A stretch of DNA of 31,086 nt from Candidatus Cloacimonadota bacterium (GTDB lineage: Bacteria > Cloacimonadota > Cloacimonadia > JGIOTU-2), in the NCBI GenBank assembly GCA_011043895.1, contig DRBZ01000050.1:1-31086 (forward strand), in the 5' to 3' direction. The position numbers and the translations under genes are program-made. The notes beneath the pieces were generated by a model. It had not been told where the DNA came from. It ran no database searches and saw only the letters and a list, made by a program, of their open reading frames with translations. Shown in pieces: positions 7,642 through 15,560 of the stretch (within the stretch, counting starts at the first letter, position 1; each line of letters starts with the position of its first letter).

Positions 7642-9393
7642 ATGAACACTTATAAGGTCATTAATGATGATTCTTTCCAACTTCTTTACCTTGCACTACT
7701 CACTTCCGGTAAAGTGAAACCTTTGAGCAGATGGGAAAAGGGATTGGATCATCAGAAAAAGAAGATGTTGCAACGCTTCGATCTATCAATCGAACCTGTA
7801 ACAAGAATCTGTGCTAATGGAAAGAAACTACATGAATTCGTATTCAGCAAGAGTGCACGATATAGCGGGTCGTACAGAGAACATTTTAATAACAGAATCC
7901 TTCAAAATACACAAGAAGACAAGCGAATAGAAGGTTTCTTTTTCGGTTATCCATCATGCTGTGTTGAAAATTTCATACACCATGGCTATTCCTACAATCC
8001 TTATATTGGAAAAGAACAGAATCTCTTCTTTCATTGGATATGTCCCAATTGCAGGATAACACCATCACTTGTTCCTTTGTATACATCAATATTCCAAGAA
8101 GCTTATGACCTGTTCGAATCTGAATACAACGATCAAAGAACGAGATTCATTTCAAAGGTGACGAGGAAGGCATTACCCTATGCTGCAGCAGTGACATTTC
8201 TTCTCAGTATATCAAATCCCCTACGCGCAGACACACACTGGCTCCCCGTTCCTGGAGATAATGATAATGATTATATGAATAACTCTGAAGAACTGATCAC
8301 AGGAGTTTTTCCAAGTGGGGAAACACATTCGATAGCACAAAGTTATACCGCAATAATTGATAGTCTTCCCAGAGGAGTTGTAACAGACTCCTGTTATGTG
8401 ATAGAACATCCCGCCTACGGTTTCTACAACTGCCCAATCTGCGGAGAATCGCATAATATGGGATATATTACCGTTCATAATCCAATGCATGAGCTCGAGA
8501 TAGAAATCCCTTATATGGCGTTACATTTCATGGAACATGGGTCTTTTTCCTATGTGATAGAAAATGATACTTCACGCTTGGATATCTCCCTGCTGGATAA
8601 AACATTGGCACCGCTTGATACTTTGCATCACTCACTTATTACACCTGATGACACTGACAATGACGGACTTAACGATACTGCGGAACAATATTTTGATATG
8701 GAAATAAATGATCCATATACCCATGATATAGGTATTGATGATGGACACGAGATATCTCAGTTACTTATTGAAAGAATATCAGAACTCCCGGTAATCGAAA
8801 ATGGTACTCCTCCACCAGATTCTATCTATATTGAAACCCAGCAAGTCTATGGTATTGAAGACTGTACGATCTGTGGGCGTACACAGAACATGGGTTTTGC
8901 TATCATCCATAATCCCTTACAGGGAACCTCCATCACATTTCCGTTCATGGGTTTACACTATATGTCTCACGGAAGATTCGTGTATGAAGGTACGACCAAT
9001 CAAGGAGAAATAGATCCTATCGAACTTTGCGAGTTGCTCGAAATGGACCTTGCAATATTGGAAGAATATCCTGAGTTTGTAGAAAAGTATGGATATGAGA
9101 TCATTCACTTTCCTAATCCCTATCGAAGTAATGATGGTATATTGACTTTGTCTATCCAACTAGAAAATACATGCAAAAATTCAGTTTATGAAATTGACAA
9201 CATCAATATATATTCTCTAAAAGGTGGTCTCATAAAAACAATAGATATCTTGAATCATCATGATAATGAATTTACTGTGCTCTGGAATGGAAAAGATTCC
9301 TATGGAGAAGATGTATCATCAGGGATCTATATCATAAAAGCCGAGGTAAATGGTTCTAAAAATATATGCAAAAAAGTGGTGCTAATTCGATAG
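7642..9393 (+). CDS. Unusual two-part protein: Cys-rich DUF483-like domain, internal signal-like segment, duplicated CxICG module, FlgD-like tail
   Basis: 583 residues; the family of the whole is not recognised. Residues 1-172 look cytoplasmic and hold FFFGYPSCCVENF (C106, C107) and WICPNCRITPSL (C134, C137), reminiscent of the GYPxCCV motif of DUF483; a metal or Fe-S site is possible. Residues 176-196 (LPYAAAVTFLLSISNPLRA) look like a signal peptide with cleavage after LRA. Then come two copies of a module: a DxDND-type calcium-like loop (206-216, 336-346) and a block with CPICG or CTICG, NMG, HNP, LHxMxHG and FxY (C264/C267 to H299; C408/C411 to H443). The end (487-583) is a FlgD-like tail with FPNPY, SSGIYIIKA and VVLIR. 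GAAGG precedes the ATG at 7642. GTG at 8158 (V173) could be an internal start giving an ordinary secreted protein. Confidence 0.8.
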   Translation: MNTYKVINDDSFQLLYLALLTSGKVKPLSRWEKGLDHQKKKMLQRFDLSIEPVTRICANGKKLHEFVFSKSARYSGSYREHFNNRILQNTQEDKRIEGFFFGYPSCCVENFIHHGYSYNPYIGKEQNLFFHWICPNCRITPSLVPLYTSIFQEAYDLFESEYNDQRTRFISKVTRKALPYAAAVTFLLSISNPLRADTHWLPVPGDNDNDYMNNSEELITGVFPSGETHSIAQSYTAIIDSLPRGVVTDSCYVIEHPAYGFYNCPICGESHNMGYITVHNPMHELEIEIPYMALHFMEHGSFSYVIENDTSRLDISLLDKTLAPLDTLHHSLITPDDTDNDGLNDTAEQYFDMEINDPYTHDIGIDDGHEISQLLIERISELPVIENGTPPPDSIYIETQQVYGIEDCTICGRTQNMGFAIIHNPLQGTSITFPFMGLHYMSHGRFVYEGTTNQGEIDPIELCELLEMDLAILEEYPEFVEKYGYEIIHFPNPYRSNDGILTLSIQLENTCKNSVYEIDNINIYSLKGGLIKTIDILNHHDNEFTVLWNGKDSYGEDVSSGIYIIKAEVNGSKNICKKVVLIR

Positions 9394-9403
9394 AAATTCA
9401 TCC

Positions 9404-10711
9404 TTGGAGCTGCCCATTCATAAGATAGAGCAGAAGCAGGACAGAGCAATCCTTGTCGGATTACAGACAGATGAGAGATCGTTGTATGATGTTGAAGAAT
9501 CACTTTGGGAACTGGAACATCTCACAAGAACTGCGCAGGTAGAAGTAGTCCAGATAGAAACACAGCATCGACCGACTCCTCATCCGGCATATTTCATCGG
9601 TTCTGGGAAAGCTAAAGAGATTGCAAAATTTGCTAAGCAGAGAGATGCCAATATTATTATCTTTGATGACAACCTCACACCTTCTCAGGACAGAAATTTG
9701 TCCAAGGTAACCAAAAGAAGGATCATTGACCGTTCGCAACTCATTCTTGATATATTCGCTCAACATGCACAAACCAGACAGAGTAAACTTCAGGTAGAAC
9801 TGGCACAACTGCAGTACAACCTTTCCAGGTTAAAAGGTCAATGGACACACCTTTCCCGCATCGAGGGAGGAATTGGATTACGGGGACCTGGAGAAAAGCA
9901 GCTTGAGATTGATAGACGAAGAATTAACGATAGGATTGCGCATCTAAAGTCAAAACTTGAAGAAATTGAGCGCTCGAATGAAACAGAACGAAAAAGCAGA
10001 AAAGACATATTTTCTGTGAGTCTTGTTGGGTATACAAATGCGGGTAAGAGTACAATTCTCAATCGAATAACATCTTCGAATCAATATACTGCTAATCAGT
10101 TATTTGCAACTCTGGAAACAACAACCAGGGCTAAAACTCTATCCACCAATGATCGTATTATTATTTCAGACACTATCGGCTTCATCAGGAAGATCCCACC
10201 ATACTTGATCGCATCCTTTCATGCGACACTTCAGGAAGTTATTGAAGCTGATCTATTGTTGCATATCATTGATATTTCCCATCCAAAACTTTATGAATAT
10301 ATTGATACAGTTTTCCATACTCTCAAAGATATAGGAGCAGAAAATAAAAAAATGATAATGGTGTTTAACAAGATCGATCGTCTTCCCAGAAATAAATTCT
10401 TATTCATAAAGAAGCAACTTCGTTTGGATTATCCAGACTCCCTTTTTGTATCTGCAAAAACCTGTGAAAATATTAATGATATTGAAATAGCGGTTATTGA
10501 TGTACTTTCAAGAAGCAAGAAGGAAGTCATTGTTAACATCCCAAACAATGATCAAAAATTCATTTCATATATCTTTGATAATTCTGAAATATTGAATAAA
10601 AGATATAATAATGAGTTTGTAAGAATGAAGATCAGAATTCCTCTGATTTTTTACAAGAAACAGATCAAAAATTTTCTTCGTTACCAGATACGGAGTAAGA
10701 AATTCAAATAA
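9404..10711 (+). CDS. hflX: GTPase HflX, TTG start
   Basis: 435 residues. HflX is a ribosome-associated GTPase that splits stalled or heat-damaged 70S ribosomes. The N-terminal HflX domain is present, as are the glycine-rich linker GGIGLRGPGEKQLEIDRRRI and all G motifs: GYTNAGKST (209-217), DTIGF (256-260), NKID (322-325) and VSAKT. The reading frame opens just after the upstream stop and the conserved part AILVGLQTDERS begins 15 codons later. No ATG or GTG lies between, so TTG at 9404 is the likely start. It has no good ribosome-binding site and is only 10 bases after the upstream stop codon (9391-9393), which suggests translational coupling to the gene at 7642. Confidence 0.93.
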   Translation: MELPIHKIEQKQDRAILVGLQTDERSLYDVEESLWELEHLTRTAQVEVVQIETQHRPTPHPAYFIGSGKAKEIAKFAKQRDANIIIFDDNLTPSQDRNLSKVTKRRIIDRSQLILDIFAQHAQTRQSKLQVELAQLQYNLSRLKGQWTHLSRIEGGIGLRGPGEKQLEIDRRRINDRIAHLKSKLEEIERSNETERKSRKDIFSVSLVGYTNAGKSTILNRITSSNQYTANQLFATLETTTRAKTLSTNDRIIISDTIGFIRKIPPYLIASFHATLQEVIEADLLLHIIDISHPKLYEYIDTVFHTLKDIGAENKKMIMVFNKIDRLPRNKFLFIKKQLRLDYPDSLFVSAKTCENINDIEIAVIDVLSRSKKEVIVNIPNNDQKFISYIFDNSEILNKRYNNEFVRMKIRIPLIFYKKQIKNFLRYQIRSKKFK

Positions 10712-10725
10712 GACGAATTCTGTAT

Positions 10726-10754
10726 AAAAAAAAACGCCTGAAATTATCAGACGC
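10726..10754 (-). terminator. Terminator for dnaN (minus strand), between convergent hflX and dnaN
   Basis: On the minus strand GCGTCTGA pairs with TCAGGCGT (with two wobble pairs) around a short AT loop and runs into nine T. The plus-strand version has a C-A mismatch and a poorer T tract, so it serves dnaN best and hflX only weakly. Confidence 0.75.
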
Positions 10755-10780
10755 TTTCTCTTGTATAATATAGATTTTGA

Positions 10781-11899
10781 TCAATCACTTGCAAGTCTTA
10801 AGGGCATAAGTAAGAAGAGATTCTGTTGATCTTCAGGATATTCAATATTATAGAACAAACAGGGATCAAGTGCATTTTCGAACTTCATTTTCACTACGTC
10901 AGTGTCAATCAAATTCAGTATCTCAATGAGATATTTGTAGTTAAATCCGATTTGGAATTTCTCGATGGATGATTCAATATCCAAAACCTCTTCTGCAGAT
11001 CCCTTGTCGATATCTTCTGAGTGAATCTTCAATTGATTCGGTTTGAAATTAAGAACGACTTTGTAATTATCCTCAGAAGCGAGTAGTGACACACGCTGGA
11101 TTGCTTTGATAAATGGTTCGACTTCGATTTCAATGACCTTTGAATTATCATAAGGTATGACAGCTTCATAATCGGGATAGTTTGCTTCTATCAGCCTGGA
11201 ATAGATTTTATAGGAATCATATTCGAAACTTATCGCACTCTCTTCGGGTAAAATCTTTATCTCAGACACATCATCATGAATGATCCTTCTGACAAGATTA
11301 ACTCCCTTAATGGGCATAATAATATCGATCTTATCAGTATCAAGTTTCAAGGTTGTTTCGTATTTAGACAGACGTTTACCATCTGTTGCAACCATCTTCT
11401 GAGTTGTGTTTTCAAGTTCCCAGAGAATACCAGAAAAAGCAGGACGTCCGATATGTTCGGAAACAGCAAAAGATGTTTTTTCTATTAATTTCGAGAAAAG
11501 TTCTGCATTCATCAGGAAGCTGTTTTCCCATTCTCTGTCAGGAATTTCAGGGAAATCTTCTGGATCTGCAAAAATCAAACTGAACTCACTTTGCCGGCAT
11601 TTGATGTTCATCATTTTATTATCAAGCATACAGTGAATTTGATCGTCTGGTAAGGCGCGAATTATATCGGTAAAGTTCTTGGCTGGAATAGCTATCTTAC
11701 CCGATTCAATAACATCACATCCGATTTCTGTGACTGCAGAAACTTCAAGATCTGTTGCTGCAAGTCGTATAGTACCCTTTTCGCTGTCTGCTTCAAGTAA
11801 AATATTTGTGAGTATTTGTAAAGGATTGCGTACAGGTACAATGCTGTTAATAAACTGTACTTTCTGTAACATCTGATTTCTATGAACATTAAACTTCAT
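10781..11899 (-). CDS. dnaN: DNA polymerase III sliding clamp (beta subunit)
   Basis: 372 residues, normal for the family, with the three repeated clamp domains. The DnaN signatures seen are LQILTNILLEA near 27-37, TDLEVSA near 49-55, RPAFSGILWE near 150, VATDGKRLS near 170, and the C-terminal MPLRLASD that forms part of the peptide-binding pocket. It encircles DNA as a dimer and holds polymerase III and other repair factors on DNA. The start follows CGGGGTTATAT. It lies alone behind the HU gene's terminator rather than beside dnaA, so this is not the usual dnaA-dnaN origin context. Confidence 0.96.
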   Translation of the reverse strand: MKFNVHRNQMLQKVQFINSIVPVRNPLQILTNILLEADSEKGTIRLAATDLEVSAVTEIGCDVIESGKIAIPAKNFTDIIRALPDDQIHCMLDNKMMNIKCRQSEFSLIFADPEDFPEIPDREWENSFLMNAELFSKLIEKTSFAVSEHIGRPAFSGILWELENTTQKMVATDGKRLSKYETTLKLDTDKIDIIMPIKGVNLVRRIIHDDVSEIKILPEESAISFEYDSYKIYSRLIEANYPDYEAVIPYDNSKVIEIEVEPFIKAIQRVSLLASEDNYKVVLNFKPNQLKIHSEDIDKGSAEEVLDIESSIEKFQIGFNYKYLIEILNLIDTDVVKMKFENALDPCLFYNIEYPEDQQNLFLLMPLRLASD

Positions 11900-11931
11900 A
11901 TATAACCCCGAATTGTTTTAATTCAAAAATG

Positions 11932-11963
11932 ATAAAAAACAAGGGGAACAATGTCCCCTTGTT
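11932..11963 (-). terminator. Rho-independent terminator after the HU gene
   Basis: A perfect 10-bp stem, AACAAGGGGA (11938-11947) with TCCCCTTGTT (11954-11963), has a 6-base loop. On the minus strand it runs into TTTTTT, 13 bp after the HU stop codon. Confidence 0.9.
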
Positions 11964-11975
11964 CATAAATTATGC

Positions 11976-12248
11976 TTATTTTACAGCCTCTTTAAGCTTT
12001 TTACCGGCCTTGAATTTTGGAACTTTTGTTGCTGGAATATCGATCTTCTGGCCAGTTGCTGGATTAAGACCTGTACGTGCAGCTCTCTTCGCTACACTAA
12101 AGGTACCAAAACCAACTAAGGTAACCTTTTCACCTTTTTCTAAGCTTAACTTGATGCTATCGAAAATAGCATTGATTGCATCGCCAGCCTTCTTTTTGGA
12201 AATGTCCACATCAGCAGCGACTTTTTCAAGTAACTCTTGTTTTGTCAT
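11976..12248 (-). CDS. hup: HU-family DNA-binding protein
   Basis: 90 residues from the ATG at 12248, chosen because it follows a strong ribosome-binding site (GGAGG, 5 bases away) and starts the family sequence MTKQELLEKVA. An in-frame ATG 36 bases upstream would only add a non-conserved tail. The body matches HU: GEKVTLVGFGTFSVAKRAAR, then GLNPATGQKIDIPATKVPKF and GKKLKEAV. It binds and bends DNA as a dimer and compacts the nucleoid. It has its own terminator and probably its own promoter, so it is a single-gene unit between the lpx operon and dnaN. Confidence 0.96.
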   Translation of the reverse strand: MTKQELLEKVAADVDISKKKAGDAINAIFDSIKLSLEKGEKVTLVGFGTFSVAKRAARTGLNPATGQKIDIPATKVPKFKAGKKLKEAVK

Positions 12249-12283
12249 GTGTGCCTCCGCATTATTATTGCTTATGCTCGCCA

Positions 12284-12312
12284 TAAGTTACTATCATTAC
12301 TAACTCTGTCAA
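12284..12312 (-). promoter_or_regulatory. Possible promoter of the HU gene
   Basis: On the minus strand a perfect TTGACA lies at 12312-12307, downstream of lpxA. At the expected 16-18 base spacing only poor -10 matches (TAACTT, AACTTA) are found, so the -35 is the main support. It would give a leader of roughly 30 bases. Confidence 0.35.
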
Positions 12313-12342
12313 TTTTTTTTCTTGTTTTTAGCAATGAAAATT

Positions 12343-13119
12343 TTACTTTGCTACTCCACGCTCAGAATGTTCGACGAAATCTATGAAGTGAATTACTTCC
12401 GGTATCATCTCAAGATCCTGTCTGATTTTCTCTATTGCTTGTGTAGTGTTTAGGTTCGATTTATAAAATATTTTGTACAATCTCCTTAAAATCATACGCG
12501 TTTCTGAGGAGAAATTATTTCGCTGCAATCCGATAGAATTTAAACCTGCAGTTCTATATGGAACGCTGGCTCCGCGAGTATAGGGTGCTATATCCATACT
12601 AATCCTTGAGAATCCACCAATAAAAGCATAGCAGCCAATTCTGCAGAATTGATGCACGGGAGTTATACCGCCAATGGTTGCATTATTTTCGATGATCACA
12701 TGTCCTGCAAGATTCACACTATTCGCAAGTATGACCCTATCGCCAAGTTGGCAATCATGTGCCACATGAGTATAGATCATCAGTAGGCAATTGCTTCCGA
12801 CTCTGGTTGGCTCTTCTGGATTTGTAGACTTGTTGACTGTAGCAAATTCACGTATAGTAGTATTCTCCCCAATTTCAACTGCTGTATCTTCACCTGCATA
12901 TTTCAGGTCCTGTGGTTCTGTACCTACTACTGCAGAATGAAACAATCTACAGTTTTTCCCGATAGTTGTTCTGCCATCAATAACTACATTAGAGGAAACT
13001 TTTACTCCATCCTGAAGTATCACTTTTGGTCCTATGATCGAGTATGGACCAATCTCAACATCGTTGCCGAGTTGTGCGTTTTTATCAACTATTGCTGTTT
13101 TATGTATTCTTGGCTTCAT
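12343..13119 (-). CDS. lpxA: Acyl-ACP--UDP-N-acetylglucosamine O-acyltransferase
   Basis: 258 residues, the usual length. It carries out the first step of lipid A synthesis, putting a hydroxyacyl chain on UDP-GlcNAc. The left-handed beta-helix hexapeptides are clear through about residue 190 (for example VEIGPYSIIG and VILANSVNLAGHVIIENNA). The catalytic His is H121 in IYTHVAHDC. The C-terminal helical part ends about 250. It overlaps the fused lpxC-fabZ by 20 bp and ends the bamA-ompH-lpxD-lpxC/fabZ-lpxA run. The acyl chain length it prefers cannot be read from the sequence. Confidence 0.95.
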   Translation of the reverse strand: MKPRIHKTAIVDKNAQLGNDVEIGPYSIIGPKVILQDGVKVSSNVVIDGRTTIGKNCRLFHSAVVGTEPQDLKYAGEDTAVEIGENTTIREFATVNKSTNPEEPTRVGSNCLLMIYTHVAHDCQLGDRVILANSVNLAGHVIIENNATIGGITPVHQFCRIGCYAFIGGFSRISMDIAPYTRGASVPYRTAGLNSIGLQRNNFSSETRMILRRLYKIFYKSNLNTTQAIEKIRQDLEMIPEVIHFIDFVEHSERGVAK

Positions 13120-14521
13120 CTTTTTTTAATAATTTTGCTTTTAGTTCACCTTCACAAACAAGCTGATCATCCACATATGCTTTTCCTTCAATAAGGTGGA
13201 CGCCTACTCGTGAACGAACAAGTTTCATGCGGAATTCAAGGGTATCACCAGGCACGACCAGCTTCCTGAATTTTACTTTATCAATAGACAGAAAATATGC
13301 AACAAAATCGCGTGGATCGGGGCATTCATTTAATACTAAAATTCCTCCGGTTTGTACCATCGCTTCAACGATCAAGACACCTGGCATGACTGGATGGTCG
13401 GGAAAATGTCCCTGAAAAAAAGGTTCATTAACTGTTACATTCTTAATGCCAACTATATAATCACCCGGTACAAATTCAACCACTTTATCAACCAGGAGGA
13501 ATGGATAACGGTGAGGTAGGATACGTTGTATCGCTTCATTGTCAAAGACAACACCCTTCACATCTTTTTTCTGGTATTTTGCCTTGAGTATCTCATTTTC
13601 GTACTGTTGCCGTATTTTCTTTAAAAGTTCGATATTGGTCTTATGTCCCGATCTCGCAGCGAGAATGTGACCTTTCACAGAAATACCGAGAAGTGCAAGA
13701 TCGCCGATCAAATCGACAACTTTATGGCGGACGAACTCATTATAATAACGCAACGGCTCAGAATTAAAAAGCTTATGTTCGTTCAAAGAAAGATCACCTT
13801 TAACATTGAAAAGTTCCTTGATCTCATTGATATCATCATCAGACATGCTCTCATCACCGATCACAAGCGCATTATTCAAACTTCCACCTTTAATAAGACC
13901 TGCTTTGCGCAGGGCAAGTATATCATTGACAAAGCAAAAGGTTCGGGCGGAAGCGAATCCCTTTTCAAACTCATCCTTCATTGACACCATTGAAGTATAT
14001 TGCGGTTTAAGATTTGGATGATCGAAATCAATAAAAAAAGTTATTTTCAATGATTCTGAAGGTACAACCACAACGTCTACATTGTGTTCTGGTACGGAAA
14101 AAGACATGGGCTTCTTTATTTCCAGATATTTTCGATCAGCATCTTGCTCAACGATTCCGCATTTCTTCAAAGCTTTCACAAATTCGATCGCACTACCATC
14201 AGCAACAGGCATTTCTTCTCCATCAACCTCAACGATAATATTATCAATCTCCAATCCTTTTATTGCAGAAAGCACATGCTCAATAGTGGCAACAGTGGCT
14301 TCTTTGATACCAATATTTGTACCTCTCTCAAGACTTTTCACATGCTTCATATCTGCTGGAATCTCCGGTTCGCCCGGAAGGTCAACACGCTTGAAAATGA
14401 TACCAGTATTTTCTGGAGCTGGCTTGAATGTAACAGTATTTATCTCTCCGGTATGAAGTCCCACTCCTGTATAGCTTATTGTTCCGCCAATTGTCTGCTG
14501 TTTTTCATTCTGATGAATCAT
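13100..14521 (-). CDS. lpxC-fabZ: Bifunctional UDP-3-O-acyl-GlcNAc deacetylase / 3-hydroxyacyl-ACP dehydratase (LpxC-FabZ fusion)
   Basis: 473 residues. Residues 1 to about 300 are LpxC, the zinc deacetylase that commits the cell to lipid A: ATIEHVLSAIKGLEIDN with H82, RHKVVDLIGD with H266 and D270, and SGHKTN with H293 give the zinc and catalytic residues. Residues about 325-473 are FabZ: ILPHRYPFLLVDKV and FFQGHFPDHPVMPGVLIVEA with catalytic H372 and E386. FabZ drains the same hydroxyacyl-ACP pool that LpxA and LpxD use, so a fusion may balance fatty acid and lipid A synthesis. This fusion is known in Bacteroidota and several related phyla. It overlaps lpxD by 17 bp and lpxA by 20 bp. Both halves look complete. 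Confidence 0.96.
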   Translation of the reverse strand: MIHQNEKQQTIGGTISYTGVGLHTGEINTVTFKPAPENTGIIFKRVDLPGEPEIPADMKHVKSLERGTNIGIKEATVATIEHVLSAIKGLEIDNIIVEVDGEEMPVADGSAIEFVKALKKCGIVEQDADRKYLEIKKPMSFSVPEHNVDVVVVPSESLKITFFIDFDHPNLKPQYTSMVSMKDEFEKGFASARTFCFVNDILALRKAGLIKGGSLNNALVIGDESMSDDDINEIKELFNVKGDLSLNEHKLFNSEPLRYYNEFVRHKVVDLIGDLALLGISVKGHILAARSGHKTNIELLKKIRQQYENEILKAKYQKKDVKGVVFDNEAIQRILPHRYPFLLVDKVVEFVPGDYIVGIKNVTVNEPFFQGHFPDHPVMPGVLIVEAMVQTGGILVLNECPDPRDFVAYFLSIDKVKFRKLVVPGDTLEFRMKLVRSRVGVHLIEGKAYVDDQLVCEGELKAKLLKKDEAKNT

Positions 14522-15560
14522 GAGTATCCTTTTTCTTAAGTCGGTGGATAAACTTACGAATCTCCGGCAGTTCTTTTAAAGAGACAAGTATCTTTCTCTG
14601 AAGACCCACATCCATAGCTGGATAACCCAATACAATCTTATTATCAGGAATATCATTGGGAACCCCAGATTGAGCACCGATTTTTACATTTTTGCCCACC
14701 TTAACATGATCTGCCACTCCGACCTGACCAGCAAGAATACAGTTCTTTCCAATCTTTGAGCTTCCAGCAATGCCGACTTGTGAACATAAAATTGTGTATT
14801 CACCCACATCAACATTATGTGCAATTTGTACGAGGTTATCAATCTTTGCACCTTTGCGGATAATAGTGTCTCCAAGTGCTCCCCTGTCAATCGTAACATT
14901 TGCTCCTATCTCGACATCATCTTCGATGATCACACCACCAACCTGCGGTATTTTTTGATGTTTACCTCCATCCCATAGATATCCAAAACCATCTGAGCCA
15001 ACAACTACTCCCGCATGAAGATTTACATCATTTCCGATAATAACATCATTGTATACAATTACATTTGGATAGAAATGACAATTTTTCCCAACCTTTACAT
15101 CTTTGTTGATAACTACATTTTCATCAAGTACAGTTCTATCGCCGATATTGACATTCTGATGCACAACAACATTCGCAGATATCCTGATGTTATCAGGAAG
15201 AGTAACGTTTTCGTGAATAATTGCGGTTGGATGTATATCTTTCCCTTTAACTGGCTTGTGTATCTGTCGCTGGAAAAAAGCTATGATGCGTAGGAATGAG
15301 ACATACGGCATCTCACACAAAATATAATTTCTCTGAGGTAGTGATTGAATATCATTTTTTTTTGAAATTATAATCACTCCAGCACGAGAACTCTGAAACA
15401 CATTCTCCAATTTTGGATCTTGAAAAAAGGCAACAGAGTGTTCATCTGCTTCTTCAAGTGAAGCAACTGCATTGCAGCTACATTCGTGTGAGAGGATCAG
15501 TTCTCCATTAGCTATCTCAGCAATTTGCTGTAAGGATAGATCTACAGGGAATTTCTTCAT
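14505..15560 (-). CDS. lpxD: UDP-3-O-acylglucosamine N-acyltransferase
   Basis: 351 residues, typical for LpxD. It adds the second hydroxyacyl chain, to the amino group freed by LpxC. The N-terminal uridine-binding domain (about 1-100) contains VASLEEADEHSVAFFQDPK. Left-handed beta-helix hexapeptides cover about 108-310, with GSDGFGYLWDGGKHQKIPQ and catalytic H248 in VQIAHNV. A C-terminal helix follows, with SLKELPEIRKFIHRLKKK. It overlaps ompH by 4 bp (ATGA) and lpxC-fabZ by 17 bp, so translation in this run is tightly coupled. Confidence 0.96.
   Translation of the reverse strand: MKKFPVDLSLQQIAEIANGELILSHECSCNAVASLEEADEHSVAFFQDPKLENVFQSSRAGVIIISKKNDIQSLPQRNYILCEMPYVSFLRIIAFFQRQIHKPVKGKDIHPTAIIHENVTLPDNIRISANVVVHQNVNIGDRTVLDENVVINKDVKVGKNCHFYPNVIVYNDVIIGNDVNLHAGVVVGSDGFGYLWDGGKHQKIPQVGGVIIEDDVEIGANVTIDRGALGDTIIRKGAKIDNLVQIAHNVDVGEYTILCSQVGIAGSSKIGKNCILAGQVGVADHVKVGKNVKIGAQSGVPNDIPDNKIVLGYPAMDVGLQRKILVSLKELPEIRKFIHRLKKKDTHDSSE

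Noticed and set aside
10781..12248. Replication origin near dnaN
   Set aside because: No dnaA gene, no cluster of DnaA-box-like sites and no suitable intergenic space are seen around dnaN.
11929..12303. Plus-strand open frame of 124 codons with hydrophobic stretches
   Set aside because: It lies opposite the HU gene and its terminator; the hydrophobic look comes from the complement of Lys/Glu-rich codons.
14084..14539. Plus-strand open frame of 151 codons
   Set aside because: It is fully antisense to lpxC-fabZ, which has all family motifs and is overlapped by its operon neighbours.
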